From Streptomyces caniferus (GTDB lineage: Bacteria > Actinomycetota > Actinomycetes > Streptomycetales > Streptomycetaceae): a stretch of 64,000 nt of DNA. This document shows, piece by piece, positions 27,216-35,138 of the stretch. The translations under genes and the position numbers were made by a program. Every line of letters begins with the position of its first letter. Position 1 is the first letter of the stretch. The notes beneath the pieces are model-generated. The model was not told where the DNA came from, ran no database searches, and worked only from the letters and a program-made list of their open reading frames with translations. The stretch is taken from positions 4,101,501 through 4,165,500 of the forward strand of contig NZ_BLIN01000005.1 in assembly GCF_009811555.1 (NCBI RefSeq), in the 5' to 3' direction.

Positions 27216-27580
27216 GCCGATGGCCGCGGGCTCCACTCCCGCCGCTGCCACGAACACTCATGAGCCGTCACGGCCACAGCAGAAGTCACCCGATCGGAGT
27301 GGCCCCTCAATCCCGTTGCCGATCACGGACCTGTCTCCTGTCCATCCCCACCACGAAGGGGGCAAAGTGGCTCCCGAACTCGGTGCCGGAGTGGCTCCCA
27401 TTCACCGTGCCGAAAACATCCTCAAGCGATGCAGGGTCAGCCGTACGGACGAAGCGATGCGGGCGGTGCGCCCTGCGGCAGGGGATCGGCTCAGCTGGGG
27501 CGCCAGGGCCTGCACCCTGACACAGGGCAGCTCATGAGCGTCTCGGCGACGGGACGGAATCGCGAGGGGAAGGTAGGGGT
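27216..27580. other. Non-coding stretch
   Basis: I see no plausible gene or clear regulatory element in these 365 bp between the phosphatase and the minus-strand small genes. Short open frames here have random-looking translations. Confidence 0.4.
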
Positions 27581-27703
27581 TCACGGCGAGGGAGGATGCA
27601 TGGAGACCACGGCCCCGATCACGAATCCGCAGGACGCGGAGATCAGAATGATCAGCAGCGGTCCCGTATAGCGCCCGAGACGGACTACGGCACGACCGAT
27701 CAT
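27581..27703 (-). CDS. Possible 40-residue single-span membrane protein
   Basis: A short frame beginning MIGRAVVRLGRY, followed by one hydrophobic segment (GPLLIILISASCGFVIGAVV) and ending VSMHPPSP. The basic N-terminus plus one helix is typical of small membrane proteins. GGGG lies about 8 nt before the ATG. It begins 48 bp after the stop of the 72-residue gene on the same strand. There is no homology evidence; it could be chance. Confidence 0.45.
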   Translation of the reverse strand: MIGRAVVRLGRYTGPLLIILISASCGFVIGAVVSMHPPSP

Positions 27704-27751
27704 GGTCTGGCCCCGTCGTACGCAACCCAGGTGGGCTCTGGCGCCGCGCAG

Positions 27752-27970
27752 TCATCGGCCCCACCGTCCGTTGGCGACCGTGACCTTGGCGTGCAGGGCC
27801 TCCTCGGGAGTCGGCTCGCGCAAGGCTTCCGGCGGCACGTCCCACTCCTTGCCGCCCTGCGGCGGCCGGAGCTGCACGTACCGTCCCTCGTTCCCCATGA
27901 CCCTGCCGATGCGGTCGGTACGCGCATCGGCCATCAATGTCCCAACGTCTCCTCGCCTGGTGTCGCTCAC
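27752..27970 (-). CDS. Small hypothetical protein (YVQLRPP...EWD type)
   Basis: A 72-residue soluble protein with the segments IGRVMGNEGRYVQLRPPQGG and KEWDVPPEALREPTPEEAL. I recognise this as a recurrent small streptomycete protein in accessory regions, but its function is unknown. The GTG at 27970 is chosen because GAGGAGG lies 8 nt upstream. That site overlaps the ruined end of a TauD-like gene whose TGA is at 27973-27975, so the two were once translationally linked. Confidence 0.7.
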   Translation of the reverse strand: MSDTRRGDVGTLMADARTDRIGRVMGNEGRYVQLRPPQGGKEWDVPPEALREPTPEEALHAKVTVANGRWGR

Positions 27971-27972
27971 GC

Positions 27973-28610
27973 TCAATACCTCCTCGCCAACGTGGGCAAC
28001 GGGGCGGCCGAGGAGCGTGGATGCGGGGCGAACCCCTCGGGGAGGCGAAGTGCGGCTCGCCGAGTGCGCGTAGCAGCTGCCGGTCTCCGGAGAAGGGTGT
28101 GCGGGCATGCAGCCAGCGATGGTTGTCGAACAGATAGCCCTGCCCGGCCCGGAGGCTGATACGGCGCTGACTGTCGGCGATGGCGCCCCGCAGGCGGGGT
28201 AGGTACGGCTGGGCGATCGGACTCCACCGGGCCAGACCGTCCTGGCGCAGCCGTATGGAGATCCGTCCGTCGGCGTGGGCGGTGAGGACCTGGGTGGTGT
28301 GGCCGGCTCCGGCTCCGAAGTACGCCGTACGGGGCTGGGCAAACGTGACGGCGGCTTCGGGGCAGCTGCCCACGAGCCGGTCGTAGACGTCGCGTCCGTC
28401 GGCGAGGAGGACGTCACCGCCTCTGGACGCGGGGCGCAGGCACACCAGGAGCATCAGGCGCGACGGCCTGGGGCGCCGGATCGCTCGGTGTGCGCTTGCA
28501 GTTCGCCGCTGCCGAGTCCGGCGAAGCCCGCGCGGTGGGCGTGGCTGCCCATGTCGCGGATCAGGGTCAGACCGTCCGGCGCGCTGTGCGGGTGCGGTGT
28601 GATGGCCATC
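27973..28610 (-). pseudogene. TauD/TfdA-type dioxygenase remnant
   Basis: Fragments of an Fe(II)/2-oxoglutarate dioxygenase are spread over three frames. The upstream piece has the iron-binding HTERSG motif after SHAHRAGFAGLGSGEL. A frame change near 28465 leads to SRLMLLVCLRPASRGGDVLL and later DNHRWLHARTPFSGDRQLL with the distal His and Arg. Another frame change is needed to reach the TGA at 27973. About 100 N-terminal residues are missing, because the gene is cut off at about 28610-28630 where integrase sequence begins on the other strand. Confidence 0.7.
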
Positions 28611-28630
28611 AGATGTGTGGCGAACGTCGT

Positions 28631-28759
28631 ATGAAGGCGGTTCAGGAGATGCTGGGTCACTCGTCGATAACAATCACGATGGACATCTGTGCGAGCGTCC
28701 TTCCTGAGCTGGCCAAGGAAGCCGCGGCGAAGCTCGTCCCTCGCAACCCGGCCGTGTAG
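28631..28759 (+). pseudogene. C-terminal remnant of tyrosine-recombinase integrase
   Basis: The last 42 residues of a phage-type integrase remain: VQEMLGHSSITITMD is the conserved box II region, followed by CASVLPELAKEAA. The catalytic nucleophile expected in the DTYASV context is Cys here (codon TGT), a single transition from TAT. The rest of the gene is absent. It ends about 100 bp from the 3' end of tRNA-Lys, the usual int-att arrangement. Confidence 0.75.
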
Positions 28760-28860
28760 CGCGCTCACGCAATCGGCTGATCAAGAGGAAGCGCCCCGGC
28801 TAAGGCAAGTAGCCGGGGCGCATTCTTGCAGGGCAGCGCCCTACAAAGAGGTCTGACCAG

Positions 28861-28933
28861 TGGGCCATCAGGGGCTCGAACCCTGAACCAATGGATTAAA
28901 AGTCCACTGCTCTGCCAATTGAGCTAATGGCCC
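28861..28933 (-). tRNA. tRNA-Lys (anticodon UUU)
   Basis: The minus strand folds as a complete cloverleaf. The acceptor stem pairs GGGCCAT with ATGGCCC, the anticodon loop is CUUUUAA and the T-loop is canonical TTCGAGC. CCA is not encoded beyond the discriminator A. A TATGCT -10-like box lies about 10 bp upstream (28943-28948). It is the integration target of the element to its left. Confidence 0.95.
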
Positions 28934-29058
28934 GCACCGAGCAGCATAGCCCGAGGACGTGCCGCAGCCCGAAGGCATGAGGGATCAAGCTGCCCGACGG
29001 GGTGCCCAGGGGCCCGTCGGCGGGCCGGCCGGGACACCCGGTCACCCCCTCAACGCAC

Positions 29059-29093
29059 AGGGCCCGTACGGCACTTGCGTGCGTACGAGCCCT
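29059..29093 (-). terminator. Hairpin terminator of DEAD-box helicase gene
   Basis: The 12-bp arms 29059-29070 and 29082-29093 (AGGGCCCGTACG against CGTACGAGCCCT) pair with one mismatch, just after the helicase stop codon. Confidence 0.55.
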
Positions 29094-29110
29094 GCGGTCA
29101 GCGTGTGTGA

Positions 29111-31282
29111 TCAGCCGTTGCGCTTCCAGCGCGGCTTGTCGTCACGACGGCCGTAGGAGCCGGTCGGGGCGCCACGGTGGTCGTCACGGCGGCCGTACGG
29201 ACGGTCGCCGCCGGTGCGGTGGCCACCGGCGGACGGACGGCCACCCGAGCGGTCGTCACGGTTGAACGGGCGGTCGCCGCCACCGGAGCGGTAGCCACCG
29301 GCGGACGGACGGCCACCGGAACGGTCGTCACGGTTGAACGGGCGGCTCGGACGGTCACCGCGGTCGCGGTTGAAGCCGCCACCGGAGCGGTCGTCACGAC
29401 GGTCACGGTTGAAGCCACCGCCGGAACGGTCATCGCGACGGTCACGGTTGAAGCCACCGCCGGAACGGTCGTCACGACGGTCACGGTTGAAACCGCCACC
29501 CGACCGGTCATCACGACGGTCACGGTTGAAGCCACCGCCGGAACGGTCGTCACGACGGTCACGGTTGAAACCGCCACCCGACCGGTCATCACGACGGTCA
29601 CGGTTGAAGCCACCGCCGGAACGGTCGTCACGACGGTCACGGTTGAAACCGCCACCCGACCGGTCATCACGACGGTCACGGTTGAAACCGCCACCGGAAC
29701 GGTCGTCACGACGGTCACGGCGCTCGAAGTTGCCCCGGTCGTCGCGGCGCTCGTCCGACGCGGCGGCCTGGGCCGGCACGGCGGCGGCCTCGGCGACCTC
29801 GGCCTGGGCGGTCTCGGCCGCGGCGGCCAGCGCCTCGGCCGGGTCCTCGCCCCGCTCACGGGCGGCGCGGGCGGTCAGCCGGTCGGCCTCCTCGCGCAGC
29901 TCGGTGGCGCGGCGCTGCAGACGCTCCAGCTCGCGGGTGACCTCGGCCACCTCGCGCTCGGCCTGCTTGGCGGAGTTGTTGGCACCGTCGGCCTGGACCT
30001 CGGTGAGCGAGCGCGCACCGGTGATCCGGGCGACGTCCTCGTCGAAGGCACCGGAGCCGCCGACGATGTGGCGCGAGGCGTCCACGCCCGCGTCCTCCAT
30101 CAGGCGGAAGATCTGGCGGCGCTGGTGCGGCAGCGACAGCGAGACGACCGTGCCGGACTGGCCGGCGCGGGCGGTACGGCCCGAGCGGTGCAGGTAGTCC
30201 TTGTGGTCACCGGCCGGGTCGACGTTCAGGACCAGGTCGATGCCGTCGACGTGGATACCGCGGGCGGCGACGTCGGTGGCGACCAGCGCGTTGACGTAGC
30301 CGTCCTTGAAGTCCGCGAGCACCCGGGTGCGGGCGCCCTGCGTCATGCCGCCGTGCAGCGCGTCGGCCTTCACGCCGGACTCGACGAGCTGCTCGGCGAT
30401 GCGGTCGGCGCCCAGCTGGGTGCGGACGAAGATGATGGTGCGGCCCTTGCGGGCGGCGATGGCGGCGGTGACCGGCGCCTTGTCCTTCGGCTTCACGACC
30501 AGGACGTGGTGGGTCATGGTGGTGACGTTGCCCTGGGCGCTGTCGACCTCGTGGGTGACCGGGTTGGTCAGGTAGCGCTTGACCAGGGTGCCGATCTCGT
30601 TCTCCATGGTGGCGGAGAAGAGCATCCGCTGGCCGCCGCCGGGGATCTGGTCGAGCAGCTCGGTGACCTCGGGCAGGAAGCCCAGGTCGGACATCTGGTC
30701 GGCCTCGTCGAGGACGGCGACCTGGACGTTCTCCAGGGAGCAGGCGCCACGGTTGATGATGTCGCGCAGCCGGCCCGGGGTGGCGACGAGGACGTCGACG
30801 CCGCGCTCCAGGGCGTAGATCTGGTTGCCCATGGACGTACCGCCGCAGACGACCTTCATCTTGAGGCCGAGCACGTCGCCGTACGGCTGGAGCGCGTCCG
30901 CGACCTGCATCGCGAGCTCACGGGTCGGGGTGAGGATGATCGCGCGGGGCTTCTTCTTCTCGGTGCTGCCGCCGGCGAGCTGGGCCAGGGTCGGCAGACC
31001 GAAGGAGAGCGTCTTGCCGGAGCCGGTGCGGCCGCGGCCGAGGATGTCCTTGCCGGCCAGCGCGTCCGGGATGGTCGCGGCCTGGATCGGGAAGGGGGTG
31101 GTGACGCCGTTCTGCGCGAGCTTGCGGACGACGCCCTCGGGCAGTCCGAGGTCGGCGAAGGTGACGGTGTCGGTGGCGGCTTCGGCCGCGTCGGTCTCGG
31201 GCGCCTCGTCGGCCGCCGTCACCTCGGGAACCGTCTGCTCGTCGAGTGCGGGCATGACGGACTGCTCAGTGGAAATGGACAT
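29111..31282 (-). CDS. DEAD-box ATP-dependent RNA helicase with repetitive RGG-like tail
   Basis: A 723-residue RNA helicase. The Q motif and Walker A (GRGRTGSGKT, about residue 85), PTRELAMQV, DEAD in VLDEADQM, FSATM and HRSGRTARAG are all present. A coiled coil (about 425-480) precedes a C-terminal tail of Arg/Asp/Gly/Asn. The tail contains nine copies of a 13-residue unit (RRDDRSGGGFNRD) and degenerate relatives. Such tails bind RNA non-specifically. The family remodels RNA in ribosome assembly, decay or cold adaptation. A promoter-like pair about 150 bp upstream implies a long leader, as for cold-induced helicases. Confidence 0.92.
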   Translation of the reverse strand: MSISTEQSVMPALDEQTVPEVTAADEAPETDAAEAATDTVTFADLGLPEGVVRKLAQNGVTTPFPIQAATIPDALAGKDILGRGRTGSGKTLSFGLPTLAQLAGGSTEKKKPRAIILTPTRELAMQVADALQPYGDVLGLKMKVVCGGTSMGNQIYALERGVDVLVATPGRLRDIINRGACSLENVQVAVLDEADQMSDLGFLPEVTELLDQIPGGGQRMLFSATMENEIGTLVKRYLTNPVTHEVDSAQGNVTTMTHHVLVVKPKDKAPVTAAIAARKGRTIIFVRTQLGADRIAEQLVESGVKADALHGGMTQGARTRVLADFKDGYVNALVATDVAARGIHVDGIDLVLNVDPAGDHKDYLHRSGRTARAGQSGTVVSLSLPHQRRQIFRLMEDAGVDASRHIVGGSGAFDEDVARITGARSLTEVQADGANNSAKQAEREVAEVTRELERLQRRATELREEADRLTARAARERGEDPAEALAAAAETAQAEVAEAAAVPAQAAASDERRDDRGNFERRDRRDDRSGGGFNRDRRDDRSGGGFNRDRRDDRSGGGFNRDRRDDRSGGGFNRDRRDDRSGGGFNRDRRDDRSGGGFNRDRRDDRSGGGFNRDRRDDRSGGGFNRDRRDDRSGGGFNRDRGDRPSRPFNRDDRSGGRPSAGGYRSGGGDRPFNRDDRSGGRPSAGGHRTGGDRPYGRRDDHRGAPTGSYGRRDDKPRWKRNG
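29368..29718 (-). repeat. Nine tandem copies of a 39-bp unit in the helicase gene
   Basis: The unit encodes RRDDRSGGGFNRD. Copies alternate between two sequence types (GGAACGGTCGTC and CGACCGGTCATC variants), so the array has a 78-bp higher-order period repeated three times in its middle. This suggests recent unequal exchange of two-unit blocks. The length is divisible by three, so copy changes keep the frame. Confidence 0.9.
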
Positions 31283-31436
31283 GCGAAATGCGAAACCTTC
31301 CGGAGTCTCGGCACGCGCCCAAACTCCGTGTGTTTCACACGACCGCCTCTATGCGGTCAGCCACGGCAAGGGAGAGAACGCGCCACGCGGCGCGCTTCTG
31401 TTCTGGCGCCGGGCAAATGGGATCAAACGATCTACC

Positions 31437-31466
31437 ACCATACGCACTCCGCCCCCCGGATGGCAA
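31437..31466 (-). promoter_or_regulatory. Candidate promoter of DEAD-box helicase
   Basis: On the minus strand TTGCCA (31466-31461) and TATGGT (31442-31437) are 18 bp apart. The implied leader is about 150 nt and contains a small CGCGCC/GGCGCG hairpin near 31380-31396. Confidence 0.4.
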
Positions 31467-31581
31467 ATGACCTTCCGGCCCCCGCCGTGCGCCCCCTGAA
31501 GCCCCCGCCCCCACAAGGCTACGCGCCCCCACCCGGCGCCCCTTTCGTCCGGCCGCTATGCCCGCCCTCTCCCCCTATGCC

Positions 31582-32358
31582 CTACGCCCCTCCCTCGTAC
31601 AGGTCCGACTCCGACGCCTGTGACGAGTGCGACGAGTGTGACGACTGCAACGAGGACACCGGCGCGACGGGGGACGGCCCGGAGGCCTGGGAGCTCGGCG
31701 GCGGGGCACTGGGGGGCGGCGGGGTCGGCGCCGCGGTGGGCGTACTGGGCGGGGGCGAGGCCGACGGGGTGACGGGGTGGTCGGGGCGGGACGGCGAGGG
31801 CTTCGGGCCCCCAGGCCGGCCGCCGTGACCGTCGGAGCCGCCGTGCGCACCGCCCGACCCCGGCTCGGGGCCCGACGGCTGCACGGGCTGGGACGGCTCA
31901 CCGGGCTCGGACGGCTCCGGCTTCGCGCTCCCCGACGCCTTCTTGCCCTTGTCGTCGCCGTCGGCCGGGCGACCGGCGCCGTGGTGGCCCATCCGCCGCT
32001 GCCCGCCGCCGCGGCCGTCCACGGTCACCCCGCCGGGGCCGGACACCCCGTCCTTCCCGTCGTGCCGCGCGGCGGTGCCGGACGGTCTCGGTTTTTCCGG
32101 GTCGCTCACGCTCATACAGCCGGCCAGCGACGCGGCCAGCGCGGAGACGGCCACGGCCGCGGCGACGGCCCGGGAGTGCCGGCGGCGCGTCGGCGGACGT
32201 GACGAGGCGGCAGGGGTGGGAGACGGCGACAGGGACGGTGTCGGCGTCAGGGGCGAATGGTGCGAGGGGCTCGGGCGCACGGCGGGACCTCCGGATCCGG
32301 AGCGCAGGGACAGCGGCACGGACGCCCTGCCCAACTCCCGCTCCCCACCCGAGGACAC
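31582..32358 (-). CDS. Pro/Ser-rich lipoprotein-like hypothetical protein
   Basis: A 258-residue protein. A Ser/Pro-rich N-terminus is followed by an Arg cluster (RRRHSRAV), a hydrophobic segment (AAAVAVSALAASLAG) and Cys, giving a lipobox-like LAGC near residue 80. The rest is Gly/Pro/Ser/Lys-rich and disordered, ending in a Ser/His-rich tail. The signal would be unusually far from the listed start, so the real start may be downstream. It is probably a secreted lipoprotein without a folded domain; low complexity makes the call tentative. Confidence 0.5.
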   Translation of the reverse strand: MSSGGERELGRASVPLSLRSGSGGPAVRPSPSHHSPLTPTPSLSPSPTPAASSRPPTRRRHSRAVAAAVAVSALAASLAGCMSVSDPEKPRPSGTAARHDGKDGVSGPGGVTVDGRGGGQRRMGHHGAGRPADGDDKGKKASGSAKPEPSEPGEPSQPVQPSGPEPGSGGAHGGSDGHGGRPGGPKPSPSRPDHPVTPSASPPPSTPTAAPTPPPPSAPPPSSQASGPSPVAPVSSLQSSHSSHSSQASESDLYEGGA

Positions 32359-32498
32359 GCACGGGGCCCGGCCGATCGCGCCGGTCCCGCCTTCCGGCCG
32401 CCCCCGACCCGCGCCGCCGCGTGGGACCAGCCCCCGCGAACCGGCCGGCCGGCGCCGGCCGAGCGGACCCGGCCGAGGGGCTGCCCGCGGCTCAGGGC

Positions 32499-32849
32499 CT
32501 AGCCGTAGCCGAGCGCGTGCAGCCGCGCGTCGTCGATCCCGAAGTGGTGCGCGATCTCATGAACGACCGTCACTTCGGTCTCCGCGACCACGTCCTCGCG
32601 CGTGTCGCACATCCGCAGCGTCGGCCCCCGGTAGACGGTGATCCGGTCCGGCAGCACACCCGCGTACCACTCCCCCCGGTCGGTCAGCGGCGTCCCCTCG
32701 TACAGCCCGAGCAGCTCGGGGTCCTCGGCCGGGGGCTCGTCCTCGACGAAGACCGCCACGTTGTCCATCAGCCGGGTCAGCTCCGGCGGAATCCGGTCCA
32801 ACGCCTCGGCGACCAGTTCCTCGAACTCCTCGCGCGTCATTTCCAGCAC
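32499..32849 (-). CDS. Zincin-like metallopeptidase family protein
   Basis: A 116-residue protein. MTREEFEELVAEALDRIP begins the conserved part, and the metal-binding VVHEIAHHFGIDD motif (HExxHxxGxxD) lies near the C-terminus. This is the small actinobacterial metallopeptidase/possible acetyltransferase-associated family with a minimal zincin fold. GTG 32849 (VLEMTREEF) is chosen with a weak GGAG 9 nt upstream; ATG 32840 is an alternative. The substrate is unknown. It is divergent from the metallophosphoesterase gene, with 120 bp between their starts. Confidence 0.8.
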   Translation of the reverse strand: MLEMTREEFEELVAEALDRIPPELTRLMDNVAVFVEDEPPAEDPELLGLYEGTPLTDRGEWYAGVLPDRITVYRGPTLRMCDTREDVVAETEVTVVHEIAHHFGIDDARLHALGYG

Positions 32850-32969
32850 ACCACCATTCTCCGCCACCCGGTCCCCTCCCTGATCGTCGCGGCCCGCCCG
32901 CCACTCCGCACCCCAACCGGAAGCCGCCGCTCCCCGCTTAATGGCGCCACGGACGGGCATACGGGACCA

Positions 32970-34694
32970 ATGGCCCGCGCCGCGCGCTCCCGGACACCGA
33001 ACCCCGACACCCCGCGCCATCCGCTGCACCGGCTGCTCCGCACCTGGCTCGACGGCGTATCCGCACTGCCCGCCGCCGTCCGCCGCGCCTACCGCTCCCG
33101 CCGTACGGCCCCCGCTGCCGCCGCCGTCGCGCCGACGCGCTCCTTAGCCCACCCGGCACCCCGCGCCCTGCCCGACACCGCCCCGCGCCGCCCGCTGCGC
33201 TCCGCCCTCGGCCTGATATCCGTCACCGTCCTCGGCGCCTGGCTGGGGCTGGTCCTGATCGGCGGGGTCCACGCCCCCGTCGGCCCGATGGACACCAGCA
33301 TGGCCCTGCGCCCCTCGCTGACCGGCGGCACCAGGATCAATGTCCCGCCCCTCGGCGACCTGGAACTGAGCAGTCACTACGCACCCGTACGGCTCGATGT
33401 CGACGTCGACCGGCTGGATCCGGTCCGCTCCCAGCAGCTGGTCGACCACCCCGAGCGGTTCGCCGGCCTGCAGGACGAGGTCACCCACGACGTCACCCGC
33501 GGCACCCTGGGGCTGGCGCTGCACTCCTGTGCCGCCGTGGCGTCCGGTGCGGCCGCGCTGGGGCTGGCCGTCTACCGCCGCCCGCGCCGCGCGCTGGCCG
33601 CCGGCGGGCTGGCGCTCGCCCTGCTCGCCGCCTCCGCCGGGACCGCGTACGCCACCTGGAACCCCAAGTCCGTACTGGAGCCGCGGTTCTCCGGTCTGCT
33701 CTCCTCGGCCCCCTCCGTGGTCGGCAACGCCCGCAACATCGTCAGCGAATTCAACGTCTACCAGAAGGAGTTGGCGCGCCTGGTCACCAATGTGACCAAG
33801 CTCTACGACGCCACCTCGACGCTGCCGGTCTACCAGCCCGACCCCACCACCATCCGGGTGCTGCACGTCTCCGACATCCACCTCAACCCCGGCGCCTGGC
33901 GGATCATCGCCTCCCTGGTGAAGCAGTACCGGATCAACGTGATCATCGACACCGGCGACACCATGGACCACGGCTCGGCCGCCGAGAACCACTTCCTGGA
34001 CCCGGTCTCCGCCCTCGGCGCCCCGTACGTCTGGGTGCGCGGCAACCACGACTCGCGCAGCACGCAGAAGTACCTGACCGGCCGCCCCCGCGTCACCGTC
34101 CTCGACCACGGCCGGGTGGCCCGGGTCGCCGGCGTACGCATCGCCGGGGTCGGCGACCCGCAGTTCACCCCGGACCGCTCCGTGGTGGCGGCCGGCGATC
34201 CCGCCGAGCGCACCGCCGGCGGCCGGCTCGCCGACTCGCTGCGCACCCAGCGGCTGGCCGGCACGCCCGTCGACATCGCGCTGGCCCACAACCCCACCGC
34301 GGCGACCGAGGCGGACGGCCTGGCCCCGCTGGCGCTGGCCGGCCACATCCACCACCGCGAGATCACCACGCTCCCCCAGGGCACCCGGCTGATGGTCGAG
34401 GGCTCCACGGGCGGCGGCGGGCTGCGCGCGGTGCAGAACAAGAAGCCCGCACCCGTCGAGGCGTCGGTGCTCTATCTGGACCGCACGACGAAACGGCTCC
34501 AGGCATGGGACGAGATCACCCTCGGCGGGCTGGGCCTGTCGCGGGCCGAGGTCAGCCGCCACCTCGCCCGCGAGAACCAACCCGGCGCCACGCCCTCGCC
34601 GTCCGGCTCCCGTCACCCGACCGGACCGTCGCCCGGCTCGCCGGACGGCCCCGCTCCGCGCCCGGCCAGGAGCCCTTCCGACGGCCCCCGGTAA
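32970..34694 (+). CDS. Membrane-bound metallophosphoesterase
   Basis: A 574-residue protein. The Arg/Pro-rich cytoplasmic N-terminus is followed by one membrane segment (about residues 80-97), an extracytoplasmic region of about 75 residues, then two more hydrophobic segments (about 175-225). The C-terminal calcineurin-like phosphoesterase domain shows the metal-binding set VSDIHLNPG, DTGDTMDHG, RGNHDSR, LAHNP and AGHIHHREI. It probably hydrolyses a phosphoester outside or at the membrane; the substrate is unknown. No strong ribosome site precedes the ATG at 32970. The three-tRNA cluster begins 82 bp after its stop. Confidence 0.85.
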   Translation: MARAARSRTPNPDTPRHPLHRLLRTWLDGVSALPAAVRRAYRSRRTAPAAAAVAPTRSLAHPAPRALPDTAPRRPLRSALGLISVTVLGAWLGLVLIGGVHAPVGPMDTSMALRPSLTGGTRINVPPLGDLELSSHYAPVRLDVDVDRLDPVRSQQLVDHPERFAGLQDEVTHDVTRGTLGLALHSCAAVASGAAALGLAVYRRPRRALAAGGLALALLAASAGTAYATWNPKSVLEPRFSGLLSSAPSVVGNARNIVSEFNVYQKELARLVTNVTKLYDATSTLPVYQPDPTTIRVLHVSDIHLNPGAWRIIASLVKQYRINVIIDTGDTMDHGSAAENHFLDPVSALGAPYVWVRGNHDSRSTQKYLTGRPRVTVLDHGRVARVAGVRIAGVGDPQFTPDRSVVAAGDPAERTAGGRLADSLRTQRLAGTPVDIALAHNPTAATEADGLAPLALAGHIHHREITTLPQGTRLMVEGSTGGGGLRAVQNKKPAPVEASVLYLDRTTKRLQAWDEITLGGLGLSRAEVSRHLARENQPGATPSPSGSRHPTGPSPGSPDGPAPRPARSPSDGPR

Positions 34695-34700
34695 ACCGTT

Positions 34701-34730
34701 TTGGCGAACGGTCCTCCCATCCCATATGCT
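34701..34730 (+). promoter_or_regulatory. Candidate promoter of tRNA cluster
   Basis: TTGGCG (34701-34706) and TATGCT (34725-34730) are spaced by 18 bp, and tRNA-Glu starts at 34777. Confidence 0.5.
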
Positions 34731-34776
34731 TCTCACGTCCCCGACGGCGCCGGTAACGACGCCAAGGTGGCCACCA

Positions 34777-34849
34777 GCCCTCATCGTCTAGTGGCCCAGG
34801 ACGCCGCCCTTTCAAGGCGGTAGCACGGGTTCGAATCCCGTTGGGGGCA
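34777..34849 (+). tRNA. tRNA-Glu (UUC)
   Basis: A complete cloverleaf. The acceptor pairs GCCCTCA with TGGGGGC, the anticodon loop CUUUCAA holds UUC and the T-loop is TTCGAAT. It is first of three tRNAs; no CCA is encoded. Confidence 0.95.
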
Positions 34850-34897
34850 CGCAACATCGTGTGCGAGACTGGTTCACGCCGCTTTCGCACAATGCAA

Positions 34898-34972
34898 GGT
34901 CCTGTGGAGCAGTTTGGAGTGCTCGCCACCCTGTCAAGGTGGAGGCCGCGGGTTCAAATCCCGTCAGGACCG
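34898..34972 (+). tRNA. tRNA-Asp (GUC), copy 1
   Basis: The acceptor pairs GGTCCTG with CAGGACC, the anticodon loop CUGUCAA holds GUC and the T-loop is TTCAAAT. The sequence is identical to the copy at 40960-41034. Confidence 0.95.
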
Positions 34973-34976
34973 CTGC

Positions 34977-35050
34977 GGCTGGGTAGCTCAGTTGGTACGA
35001 GCGATCGCCTGAAAAGCGATAGGTCGCCGGTTCGACCCCGGCCCCAGCCA
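34977..35050 (+). tRNA. tRNA-Phe (GAA)
   Basis: The acceptor pairs GGCTGGG with CCCAGCC, the anticodon loop CUGAAAA holds GAA and the T-loop is TTCGACC. It starts 4 nt after tRNA-Asp and ends the cluster before a strong terminator. Confidence 0.95.
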
Positions 35051-35062
35051 CACCCATTGGGA

Positions 35063-35093
35063 GAAGGCCCCGATTCCTGGAATCGGGGCCTTC
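35063..35093 (+). terminator. Terminator of the tRNA cluster
   Basis: A perfect 14-bp stem (GAAGGCCCCGATTC with its complement, CTG loop) is followed by TTCGTG. Confidence 0.85.
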
Positions 35094-35138
35094 TTCGTGT
35101 GCGGTCGTTGTCGTGTCCGGGCGATGCCGATGACGGGC

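Larger units (their letters stand above)
22195..28905. mobile_element. Decayed integrative element in tRNA-Lys
   Basis: A 6.7-kb segment is bounded by the tRNA-Lys 3'-half repeat (22195-22236) and the corresponding part of the intact tRNA-Lys (28861-28905). An integrase C-terminal fragment lies next to the tRNA end, as expected for int beside att. The cargo is mainly small minus-strand genes plus a SpoIIE phosphatase, with long non-coding stretches and at least two pseudogenes. No replication, transfer or phage structural genes are visible, so it is an immobile remnant. Confidence 0.7.

Noticed and set aside
29368..29718. CRISPR-like 39-bp periodicity
   Set aside because: Repeats are contiguous without spacers and encode an in-frame RGG-like peptide in a helicase.
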